A stretch of 64,000 bases of DNA, from assembly GCF_000741135.1 (NCBI RefSeq), contig NZ_JGYU01000002.1, positions 62,001 through 126,000 of the forward strand, given 5' to 3'. This DNA is from Bifidobacterium choerinum (GTDB lineage Bacteria > Actinomycetota > Actinomycetes > Actinomycetales > Bifidobacteriaceae). The notes beneath the pieces were generated by a model. That model ran no database searches. It was not told the DNA's origin and saw only the letters and a list, made by a program, of their open reading frames with translations. Positions within the stretch are counted from its first letter, which is position 1. Every line of letters begins with the position of its first letter. Shown here piece after piece: positions 40,530 through 48,571 of the stretch. Made by a program: the position numbers and the translations under genes.

Positions 40530-42650
40530 TCACATCAGTCGATCCGGAACCCAGCTCATATGTTTGCCGATTCCCGGCACGAGCGTACGACCCATGAGTC
40601 CGGTCATCCGACCGACGTCGTCGAGTTCGTATCTGTTCTTGAGATTGCGGACCATGAACTGTGGTTCGCTTCCCGCGGCGCAGAAGAAGTCGTTCGGATT
40701 GGCGCGGCCATCCTCTGCGTTCGCCGCGGAGACCAGTTCGCACAATGTGCGGATCACACGGGAGGGGGTATTGCAATCGTATTCCGGAGCGAGGGAGAGC
40801 AGGTTGTTGTTCAACTGCCAATCCTTGGCGAAGATGTAAGGCAGCAGGCTTCCGAAATGCCGTCCGAAGTACTCTTCGGTGCTGAACTCGATCATGCCCT
40901 GCTTCTGAGGATCCTGCAGTGTATCCATGCACCACTTCGCGTCATATCGCAGGCTTCGCAGCGATGGGGGCATCACGATGTTGTCGCAGTAGGTCAGATC
41001 CAATTGCGTTTCCATCGCCTTGAGTATGACGAGCACATTGCAGGCGGCAAGCACACGGACCGCATTCGCGTCGAGGCGAATTGGATCGGTATTGACCACT
41101 GCTCGCAGAGCGCGTTCCAGATAGGATTCGGTCGGACTGAGGAAATAGAATTCCGGATTCGCGTCCTGTCGTGCCCATCCCTGCTCGAGCAGTGTGTCGA
41201 TTTCGATATACGCTTCGAGGACATCGTCGCGCAGTCTCTGCTGGTAGGGCTTTGCGGTCGAAGGAAGATTCGACCAGTATGCGATCTGACTGGTCAGCCA
41301 CTCGTTCCGTACGATTTCATATCGTTCTTCCATGAAGTGCACGCAGTGGTCGTTCTCGAAACGTACGATTCTTTTGCCTAGGTCTTTTCGAACTGCATGA
41401 TCGGGCGGCAGTTGTTGCATCAGCGCGGCGATCGGCACAAGGCCGAAGATGCGCATGGCAATCCAGACCGCCGGATTTGCGTCGATTGCGGGTATCCCGG
41501 TTGGCCGTTCGGGAGCCGACCAATCGTGATGGCCGAGTAGGTCGAATGCTCCGATAAGATTCGGGTAATCGTTGATGAAGTCGAGAATGAACTTTCTTTC
41601 GGGCTTTCTGGAGTACGAGTAGGAGTCGATGCGGATGGTGAGGAGACCGTAGGCGAGGTCAATGCAATGACGCCATCCTGGCGCAAGCTCGCGTGCGGAT
41701 GGCTTCACTCCTCTCGCCATACGCGAGAAATACGAGCAGTTCTGCTTCAGCAGCTTGTTCGGACGCTTGGAGCGGATGTCGTCGAGCAGATAGACCGCCG
41801 CAGGTCCGAACGGTTCCACCTGGTACTGAGGGAGCGTCGACTCTTGCTGTTCGGGCTGTGCTGATGGTTTGGCTCCATGCGGGGATGGCTGTGTGGTCCG
41901 CTCGGGCTGAGTCTGCTCGGTCTGATCCAGGACGCGAGGGTTGTCGTGGACGAATTGATAGAAATGGCAGGAGGACTCGTCGTTCATCCCCTCCTGCGCT
42001 TCAACTGAGAGCAAGGTGTTGAGTATTGCCTCGTCCATGCAGAGGTCGACCATTTGCTGGCCTTGCGGATGGGCGACGAATGCCGCGCGTTTTTTGATGG
42101 ATGCCTCTAGCTTCGGGAGTTGGTGGAGAAAACGTCTGTCAACCACGGTGACATGGTCCACGCCGCCGTCGCTGAAGTCGACGAGCATGATTTTGCTCAT
42201 GGCGTTGAAGGGAATCGTGAGGTTGTGGTCGGGGAGTACAAGGGCGAATACGTCGGGAACAATGTCCTGATCGTCGGGGTCGATGACGAGGCCGTAAGCG
42301 TCGACGACATCCGATGTGCGTAATGCGCCCCTCACAAGCGTGAGTCGTCCGGGTTCTAGTCGTGTGCCGTCTGCGGCGATGAGCGCATAGTCGATGAACA
42401 GTTCGGAGTGGGGGATCCAATCCGGGATCAGAAGATCCCATTTCGTGTCGTCGTCCTCGGTCAGATCGATGTGGTCGTGTCGCAGATGGACACGGGGGAT
42501 GAAGGAGCGCTCAGTGCCGTAGAAATAGTTGTCGGAGAATGCGCAGACGCGGAACCTCGTGTGGAATCCCTCCAGCAGTGCCGCCGTCTCGAACGCCTGC
42601 TGCACTTCGGACAGCGTCATGTCCATATGCATGTCGATCGTTCGGGGCAT
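40530..42650 (-). CDS. Large hypothetical protein (706 residues)
   Basis: This intact frame starts at ATG 42650 after AGGAGCGAGG and has no recognisable domain. The N-terminal third (1-235) is rich in beta-strand-like, acidic stretches ('VHLRHDHIDLTEDDDTKWDLLIP', 'VVDAYGLVIDPDDQDIVPDVFAL'). A Q/P/S-rich linker (about 250-285) follows, and the C-terminal two thirds looks alpha-helical. No signal peptide or membrane helix is seen, so it should be cytoplasmic. It is less GC-rich than the core genes and sits in an accessory island next to another unknown gene, two Fic genes and a helicase, so a host-conflict role is possible. That is inference from context only. Confidence 0.6.
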   Translation of the reverse strand: MPRTIDMHMDMTLSEVQQAFETAALLEGFHTRFRVCAFSDNYFYGTERSFIPRVHLRHDHIDLTEDDDTKWDLLIPDWIPHSELFIDYALIAADGTRLEPGRLTLVRGALRTSDVVDAYGLVIDPDDQDIVPDVFALVLPDHNLTIPFNAMSKIMLVDFSDGGVDHVTVVDRRFLHQLPKLEASIKKRAAFVAHPQGQQMVDLCMDEAILNTLLSVEAQEGMNDESSCHFYQFVHDNPRVLDQTEQTQPERTTQPSPHGAKPSAQPEQQESTLPQYQVEPFGPAAVYLLDDIRSKRPNKLLKQNCSYFSRMARGVKPSARELAPGWRHCIDLAYGLLTIRIDSYSYSRKPERKFILDFINDYPNLIGAFDLLGHHDWSAPERPTGIPAIDANPAVWIAMRIFGLVPIAALMQQLPPDHAVRKDLGKRIVRFENDHCVHFMEERYEIVRNEWLTSQIAYWSNLPSTAKPYQQRLRDDVLEAYIEIDTLLEQGWARQDANPEFYFLSPTESYLERALRAVVNTDPIRLDANAVRVLAACNVLVILKAMETQLDLTYCDNIVMPPSLRSLRYDAKWCMDTLQDPQKQGMIEFSTEEYFGRHFGSLLPYIFAKDWQLNNNLLSLAPEYDCNTPSRVIRTLCELVSAANAEDGRANPNDFFCAAGSEPQFMVRNLKNRYELDDVGRMTGLMGRTLVPGIGKHMSWVPDRLM

Positions 42651-42908
42651 GTCCTCGCTCCTTTCCCGTCTTCCTCGCTGCCGTTGCGGCGTCTCGCGGT
42701 CTGCTATCTTTTGCTGTCATGGCCTATCTCCATTGTTCCTGCTGATTATGGCTGTGCGAAATATTGCCGATTCGTTGCAATGCCTAGGTTTACGGAGTGA
42801 ATCACATGAGGGTGCGGAGGATGTGTGCCGGCGGAGGCCGCATTCTTGAGCACTGCCGCAGGCGTCGTGGCGCGCAGTCGGTGGCTTGTCGGGATGGTGT
42901 CGATGATG

Positions 42909-43039
42909 TATCTGCGCTGAGGAGGAGCATTTTCCGGCTGGATGGCGAGTAGCGGCACCGCCGATGCTTGCAAAGATGCGGGCAGGCGGAGGGTAGTACT
43001 CAGAGGATCCGGAGAAAATGCTCCTCCTCAGCGCAGATA
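42909..43039. repeat. 131-bp hairpin element, type 2 (TATCTGCG ends)
   Basis: A perfect inverted repeat, 27 bp counting the outer G/C pair, joins 42908-42934 to 43014-43040 around a 79-base loop. The ends TATCTGCG/CGCAGATA match those of the two elements at 61073 and 62346, but the inner stem (CTGAGGAGGAGCATTTTC) is different while still fully paired. No clear target-site duplication is seen. It lies in the 510-base gap between the 706-residue gene and the Fic gene, which holds no gene. Confidence 0.8.
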
Positions 43040-43160
43040 CAGTCGCGAGGCGGCTTGAAAAGGTGATTTGGGATGGCCCGAAGGAGATTTGAGCGGCCGG
43101 GGAGGAAAAGGAGCGGAACCTGACGGTCGGAAAAGAAGCCCGGCGGTCAGGAAGGGCGCC

Positions 43161-44054
43161 TCAGGAACCCATACCGGACATGGCTTCCACCAGTCGCCGC
43201 AACGCGGCGTCGTCGGTGGTGAGGGACTCGCTCAGCGGCTTGACGATCTTGTCGAACATGCGGATGAGCGGCGCATAGTCGCCGACGAGCATCGCGCGCG
43301 CGGATGCGACGTCGTTCTCCCGCTTGCCGATCAGTCGCCAGTCGAACCGCCATCCGGCATCGCGCGCCACCAGGTCCCAGAAGAAGCGCTGCGTGCGTCC
43401 GTTGCCTTCGCGGAACGGATGCAACACATTGAAATCGTCGTAGTGGACGCTCATCCGTTCCACGAATCGCTGGTGACCCAGCCCACGCAGATAATGATCG
43501 TCGGCAAGCGCGCGCTCGCAGTACGGGATGCCCGTGACGAACATGTGCGTCGGCAGGAACGTCGTGTATGCCTTGCTGATGGTGACGGTGCGCAGCTTGC
43601 CTGCCCAGTCGTACGCGTCCTGAAACAGATAGCGGTGGATCTGCTGCAGCTGCCGCACGGTGCCGCGCGCCGGTATTCGCATCGTCTGTAGTTTGATTAA
43701 TCGGACCGCGAACAACGTGAACTCGATCGTGGAGAGCGTTTCCGCATCCCGCGCGCCGACGAGATTGCGCAGCACCTGTGTGCCGGGGGTGAGATACGGG
43801 TCGACGGCTGCCTCGTTCGTGCCGATCGTCTGATGTTCCGGTTCGGCGTCGCGATGGACATAACGGGCGACGGCGCGCTCGGTCAGCCGATCCTCGTCGA
43901 TCTCGCCGTTGGCGTATGCGATGAATGCGTCTGCGAAACCGCCGTCGATATGTCCGCCTTCCAAAGCGACCGATTGCAGCGCGAGATCGACGTTCCGCCG
44001 ACGGACGTCGTTCGACACGCCGTTCGTCGTTCCGCCGTTCGTCGATGCACTCAT
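43161..44054 (-). CDS. Fic-domain protein with N-terminal VbhA-like inhibitory helix
   Basis: The 297-residue protein has the full Fic motif 'HPFREGNGRTQR' (H212-R223), so it should transfer AMP or another nucleotide part to a target hydroxyl. The N-terminus (20-66, 'LALQSVALEGGHIDGGFADAFIAYANGEIDEDRL') looks like antitoxin VbhA and holds the inhibitory motif (S/T)xxxE(G/N) as S28-V-A-L-E32-G33. Toxin and antitoxin thus appear fused, and the enzyme should be held inactive until released. ATG at 44054. It sits in the accessory island next to the type 2 hairpin element. Confidence 0.9.
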   Translation of the reverse strand: MSASTNGGTTNGVSNDVRRRNVDLALQSVALEGGHIDGGFADAFIAYANGEIDEDRLTERAVARYVHRDAEPEHQTIGTNEAAVDPYLTPGTQVLRNLVGARDAETLSTIEFTLFAVRLIKLQTMRIPARGTVRQLQQIHRYLFQDAYDWAGKLRTVTISKAYTTFLPTHMFVTGIPYCERALADDHYLRGLGHQRFVERMSVHYDDFNVLHPFREGNGRTQRFFWDLVARDAGWRFDWRLIGKRENDVASARAMLVGDYAPLIRMFDKIVKPLSESLTTDDAALRRLVEAMSGMGS

Positions 44055-44281
44055 GCGGCCATGTTCTCATGTGTGGACATGGTGGTCAATGATTGGGGCG
44101 GCGGATTGTGATTTTTGCGTGAAAAGAGCGTGCGCGACGCGTGCGGTATGCGATTATCGTCATAATGAGAAACCACTATGGAAGGGATCGGTATGGTTGA
44201 CCACAAGGATGACATGGAGCTGGAGTTCGAGGATATCGGAGCGGATACCGGCGAAGATCCTCAGCGGAATCCAAGGAGAGG

Positions 44282-44470
44282 GTGTGCCCGAAGTGCGTAT
44301 CGCATCATGTGGCGAGCATTCTCTACGGCATGCCCGCCTTCAGCGAGGACCTGCAGCGAGAGCTCGACGAGGGCACAATGACGCTGGGAGGTTGCGACAT
44401 CGACATTTACCATCCGATGCCGAACTACCGTTGCAACGATTGCGGATACAAATTCCGATATGTCGCTTGA
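44282..44470 (+). CDS. Small zinc-ribbon protein
   Basis: The 62-residue protein reads 'MCPKCVSHHVASILYGMPAF' at the start and '...CNDCGYKFRYVA' at the end, giving one CPxC and one CxxC knuckle. This is a widespread small family with a conserved 'ILYGMPAF' and no known function. The GTG start follows AAGGAGAGG directly. An upstream frame from 44178 is out of phase. Confidence 0.75.
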   Translation: MCPKCVSHHVASILYGMPAFSEDLQRELDEGTMTLGGCDIDIYHPMPNYRCNDCGYKFRYVA

Positions 44471-44506
44471 TTGCGACGTAAATCGCATTCCGTTGTTCCG
44501 CTGACG

Positions 44507-44719
44507 TCAGTCGCCGTGTGTGCGGAACTGGTCGATGGGATTGCCTTCCTTCGTCTTCCACTGCGCCCAGCCGTTGCTTGCATGGCCGGTGGCGAATGCG
44601 CCGGCCTGCGACGGCGAACTGAAGCGCACATCGTTGAGCACGACGCCGTGCGGGTCGATGTCCGTCTTGTTGTGGCATGTTGGCATCCATTTGTCTGAGG
44701 CTTCCCGCTCGTTGGTCAC
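44507..44719 (-). pseudogene. DUF4357-like fragment
   Basis: The 70-residue frame holds 'VRFSSPSQAGAFATGHASNG' followed by W-A-Q-W-K, the hallmark of DUF4357, usually a C-terminal domain on GIY-YIG or other nuclease proteins. The rest of such a protein is absent, so this is likely a remnant. A GIY-YIG gene lies 1.7 kb away. Confidence 0.5.
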
Positions 44720-44785
44720 TTGCGTTGCGTTGTACGTGTTGCTTGCGTAAATGCCTCATTGCAAATGGATTCAATGATAATTACG

Positions 44786-45846
44786 TTATTTCGGCAATTC
44801 TGGGGTAGGTTCATTATAATAATGAGAGAACTCGCGGGGTAGTTCGTTGGGGCGGATGAAGTTCTTGACGTGTTCGATTTTTTCGATGTCCCGGTATAGC
44901 TGCAATACGTTGTCTTTCCATTCGAGATTACAAGATGGGCATTGCAGAACCTCTTCGGGCTTTCCGCTCGGATTGAAGAATCCTAAAACAGATGGGCTAT
45001 TGTTGGGCGCACCTTGCCAGTAGGTAAACAACGCTTCTGTCCGATGAACCAGGAACGCATAATGGTTGCACTTCGGGCAGATGACTATATCTGCGGTAAT
45101 GGATAGATGGGGGTACTGATGTTTCTGCATAAGTGTTGTGTAATTGCGGTCGATTTTGTGTATATATTTGTTGTACTTACTTTTGCTGGCGCTCAAAAAA
45201 CTGCTGGAAGATGCGTTGAGGTAACGTTGCAGCAGTTGTGTTAAAGCCGGGATGCTGTTCGAGTACGCGCCTGTGAGGTATTGATGCTCTTTGCTGTCTT
45301 CTCCATATATGAAGTCGACTGATTGTAGGAAGTATGTAAAAGATTGGGTGGGGCTAATTGATTTTGTTTGCATGTGGCGTCTATGTAAAATATCATTTCG
45401 TCCGTCAATCAGTATTTTTGCATATTTCATAATTGAGTTAATTGAAGTATTGAAATCTTTGTTTCGTTTTGTATCTTCTCCACCACTTTTGAGTCTATTT
45501 GATTCGATGCATATGTACTTAGCGAGCATATCTGCGGCTCCGCATGTCTGTAGGGATGCAAGTGCATTGATGTCGATCGCGTTTGCGTCATCATTTTGTA
45601 GAGCGGTCAATGCGATATATGCTGTATTGTTTTTGATTTTTGTAATGGAAGTGTGTCTGTTGGGTTGTTTTCTAATACTTTTCCGGTGATGTACATTTCT
45701 ATACACATGGCGGCGTGCGTACATAATTCAAAATCATCTTCGTTGTATTCGTGAAACATGGGATTTTGTAATAGTCTCACGCGTCTAGCGTGATAACTAG
45801 CTGCTTCGTAAAAATGTGCAGTGTATAGTTCCTTTAAATTCATCAT
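44786..45846 (-). pseudogene. HEPN-like / zinc-ribbon protein broken by one frameshift
   Basis: The start at 45846 (Met-Met-Asn-Leu, after AAAAAGG) reads 'LYTAHFYEAASYHARRVRLL' and 'MCIEMYITGKVLENNPTDT'. The frame is then lost near 45655, and the adjacent frame goes on as 'SITKIKNNTAYIALTALQND' to 44786. Joined length is about 350 residues. The helical N-terminal part looks like a HEPN domain by eye, without the RxxxxH motif being sure. The C-terminal part has a zinc ribbon ('ICPKCNHYAFLVH' and 'LQCPSCNLEW'). It is clearly more AT-rich than its neighbours, a sign of transfer. Function unknown. Confidence 0.6.
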
Positions 45847-45877
45847 GATTGCCTTTTTAAGATGTTTTCGATATTGA

Positions 45878-46189
45878 TTACTGTACCTTTTCGCTTGAGC
45901 CCTTGGGGTACTTCTTTGCGTTCTTCGCCATCTTGTCACGGATGATCACGTCGGGATCCACTCCTAGAACATCAGCCATCTGAATGCAGTAAATCATTAC
46001 GTCGGCGAGTTCTTCGTAGACGTGTTCCCAGTCGTTGTCGCGCGGCGAGTCGCTCCATTGGAAGCATTCGAGTAGCTCTCCGGCTTCGATGCTGATGGAT
46101 TTTGCCATATTGGCTGGTGCGTGAAATTGTTCCCAGTCGCGATCTGCGCTGAACTGGTGAATCATGTGGATGGTATCGTCGGCGATCAT
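45878..46189 (-). CDS. MazG-like nucleotide pyrophosphohydrolase
   Basis: The 103-residue protein has the MazG fold motifs: 'ANMAKSISIEAGELLECFQW' with the first EAxE-like metal pair and 'VYEELADVMIYCIQMADVLG' with the second ExxD. This short type resembles iMazG and dCTPase-like enzymes that hydrolyse (d)NTPs to monophosphates, cleaning the pool. ATG at 46189. It diverges from the GIY-YIG/DUF2075 gene 37 bases away; several anti-phage systems include nucleotide-pool enzymes, so a joint role is possible. Confidence 0.88.
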   Translation of the reverse strand: MIADDTIHMIHQFSADRDWEQFHAPANMAKSISIEAGELLECFQWSDSPRDNDWEHVYEELADVMIYCIQMADVLGVDPDVIIRDKMAKNAKKYPKGSSEKVQ

Positions 46190-46213
46190 GCTGGGAATCG
46201 TATCAAAAAATGC

Positions 46214-46227
46214 TATTATCCGCTATA
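46214..46227 (+). promoter_or_regulatory. Extended -10 promoter, probably giving a leaderless mRNA
   Basis: TGCTATTAT (46211-46219) is a good extended -10 box, with TATTAT at 46214-46219. A start 7-8 bases downstream would fall on or next to the ATG at 46227, and no ribosome site precedes that ATG. Confidence 0.6.
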
Positions 46228-48392
46228 TGAGCATGCCTACAACGCCGTCAAGCCATACTTACATCGTGCATCTCCCGGCCCGCCCGGACAAATTGGATAG
46301 TGATGAGATGTATTCCATCATCGAGAATCAGCTAGGCAGGATGATCGCAGACGATGCAGTGCTTGAACTGCAAGCTCGAGAATATCTTGAGCAATATCCG
46401 GTCGTGTACATCGTGCATGCCGGCGGGGCCGGATGGACGCGAGATGCTCTTGGAGGCAGGTATGTTGTGTACGTTGGCGAAACAAACGACATTGTCTCGC
46501 GAACGCGGCAGCACCTTACCGAAGACGTGAAGAAACGCGACGATTGGCATGACCTGGCAATGCGTGAAGATGCGCAGCAGTATGTCATCGGCAGTGAGTT
46601 CTTCAATAAATCACTGACGCTTGATGTCGAGAACAGGCTCATGCACTACATGTCGAGTGTCGGTTCGGTCAGCAAGATTAACAATCGACGTACCAATGCG
46701 CAGGGCAAGTACTTCACTCATGAGAAATTCAACTCTATTTTCCATGACATATGGCTTGGGTTGCATCAGCAAGATCCGATGTTGTTCCCGGCAGAGCAAA
46801 TCATTAGAGATTCTGCGCTGTTCAAGGCATCTCCGTTCCATGAGCTGAGTCGCGAGCAGAAAGAAGCGGAGTGCACGATTCTGGAGACGCTATTCAGCGC
46901 GCATGCGGCGACGGATGATAGTGAGGCGGCGGATAAGCCGATACTTATTCTGGTCGGTGGCGCGGCTGGTACAGGAAAGACCGTGTTGCTGAGTCACTTG
47001 TTCTATCGAATTATGACGGAGGGCATACAGGTCGAAAGCATCGAAGATGATGCCGAGGCGGCTATTCCTGAAACGGAAAGACCTTCGGCCTATATCCTCG
47101 TCAACCATAATGAGCAGCGGCACGTGTATAACCAGATTGCGACAAAACTGGGTTTACAAAAGCGGGATGATCAGGTTGTGCTCAGACCATCCAACTTCAT
47201 TAAGCGGTTCTCAAAGCATGAGGACGGCAAAGTAAAGTGCGTTATCGGTACGGATGGAAAGAAACGATACATTCCTGAGGGCGCCGCTGACATTGTGCTT
47301 GTTGATGAGGCGCATCTGCTCAATACTCAAGGCAATCAGGGATACAGCGGTACTAACATGCTCGCGGATATCCTCCGGCGTGCCAAAGTGGTGGTAGCCA
47401 TTTTTGATCCTCATCAGATTCTGGAAAGCAGACAGCGATGGGACGATACGATCGGGGCGCAGCTGCTCTCGGAAATCAATGAAGAGGATAGATTCGAAGA
47501 CGGCGATATAGAAGATCTTCCAATACGTTACAGGCATATTCGGTTGCATCATCAGTTCAGGATTGCAGCTAATGATACGACGGTTCAATGGTTGGAAGAC
47601 TTTACCCTGCGAGGGAAGGTCGGTCCGCTGGCGAAAGATAAGGGGAAGAAAGCTCCCCACGCCACAGGACGAGGCGATGCAGAATGGATCTATAGACCTT
47701 ATGAACTGAAGATATTTGACTCTCCCGTGGAACTTATGGATGCGATTCGACAGAAGGAGGCTGCATCTCAAGATTCCGTCAATGATTCCTTGGAGAACTA
47801 CCAAGGGCCAAGCGGAGAAGGACTGTCTCGTGTTTTAGCGACCTATGACTGGGCTTATAAGGATGCCGCACGCAATCCGGATATGGAAGAGTCTGGAGGT
47901 CAGTGGGGCGTCGAGATGCATCAGGAGGATGGACAGTGGCGTATGGGGCCTGCAGCCGATCACGGCCGCGGTATCGAAGCCAATGATGATGTCTATTTCT
48001 TTAGGCCCTGGAATTACCAGCTTCCTGATACGAAAGAGGAAAAGGCCGTCAGGAAATTCAGCGATCTCGCATGGGCTGAAAAGCCTCATACGATTGAAGA
48101 GATTGGATCGACGTTTACGATTCAAGGTTTCGATTTGAATTATGCAGGTGTGATTCTTGGACCTTCGGTAAGATATAACCCTCAGAAGGAATGCATTGAA
48201 TTTCATCCGGAATCCAGTAAAAGCCGCCGCGCTGTGCAGAAGCGCGATGGCGCCGACTATGCCGAAGAGAATCTACGTGATGAACTCAACGTGCTGATGA
48301 CTCGTGGTGTGCATGGCCTGTATGTTTTCGCATACGATCCTGCACTGCGCGCTGAGCTGATGAAACGACAGAATGAGCGAGATCGGCAGTAG
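46227..48392 (+). CDS. GIY-YIG nuclease - DUF2075 (Schlafen-like helicase) fusion
   Basis: The 721-residue protein joins an N-terminal GIY-YIG domain (about 57-150) to a P-loop DUF2075 domain (about 240-700). The nuclease part shows 'PVVYIVHAGGAG', 'YVVYVGETNDIVSRTRQHL' and the likely catalytic glutamate in 'TLDVENRLMHYM'. The helicase part shows Walker A 'LVGGAAGTGKT' (about 243-252), Walker B 'DIVLVDEAHLL' and the C-terminal 'GFDLNYAGVILGPSVRYN'. DUF2075 proteins cluster with defence and mobile elements and likely remodel nucleic acids for cleavage. GC is lower than in core genes. Start taken at 46227; the longer ORF has no support. Confidence 0.88.
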   Translation: MSMPTTPSSHTYIVHLPARPDKLDSDEMYSIIENQLGRMIADDAVLELQAREYLEQYPVVYIVHAGGAGWTRDALGGRYVVYVGETNDIVSRTRQHLTEDVKKRDDWHDLAMREDAQQYVIGSEFFNKSLTLDVENRLMHYMSSVGSVSKINNRRTNAQGKYFTHEKFNSIFHDIWLGLHQQDPMLFPAEQIIRDSALFKASPFHELSREQKEAECTILETLFSAHAATDDSEAADKPILILVGGAAGTGKTVLLSHLFYRIMTEGIQVESIEDDAEAAIPETERPSAYILVNHNEQRHVYNQIATKLGLQKRDDQVVLRPSNFIKRFSKHEDGKVKCVIGTDGKKRYIPEGAADIVLVDEAHLLNTQGNQGYSGTNMLADILRRAKVVVAIFDPHQILESRQRWDDTIGAQLLSEINEEDRFEDGDIEDLPIRYRHIRLHHQFRIAANDTTVQWLEDFTLRGKVGPLAKDKGKKAPHATGRGDAEWIYRPYELKIFDSPVELMDAIRQKEAASQDSVNDSLENYQGPSGEGLSRVLATYDWAYKDAARNPDMEESGGQWGVEMHQEDGQWRMGPAADHGRGIEANDDVYFFRPWNYQLPDTKEEKAVRKFSDLAWAEKPHTIEEIGSTFTIQGFDLNYAGVILGPSVRYNPQKECIEFHPESSKSRRAVQKRDGADYAEENLRDELNVLMTRGVHGLYVFAYDPALRAELMKRQNERDRQ

Positions 48393-48571
48393 GTTGATGG
48401 TCCTATAGCAAGAGCGGCTTTACCTTCTTTGGTCAGATGCTTCAGCATAAATCAAAAGCGATGAGGAATTCTCGGAGAAACTGTAAGAACGGATGAGCTA
48501 GCATGCTGCTCCCCTAAGTGGGACGCGTACCATTGCTGTAGATGAGAATTGTCCTGGAGGAGGTAGGGCGA

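Noticed and set aside
42909-43039. Insertion sequence with 27-bp ends
   Set aside because: There is no transposase frame inside and no target-site duplication; kept as a hairpin element.
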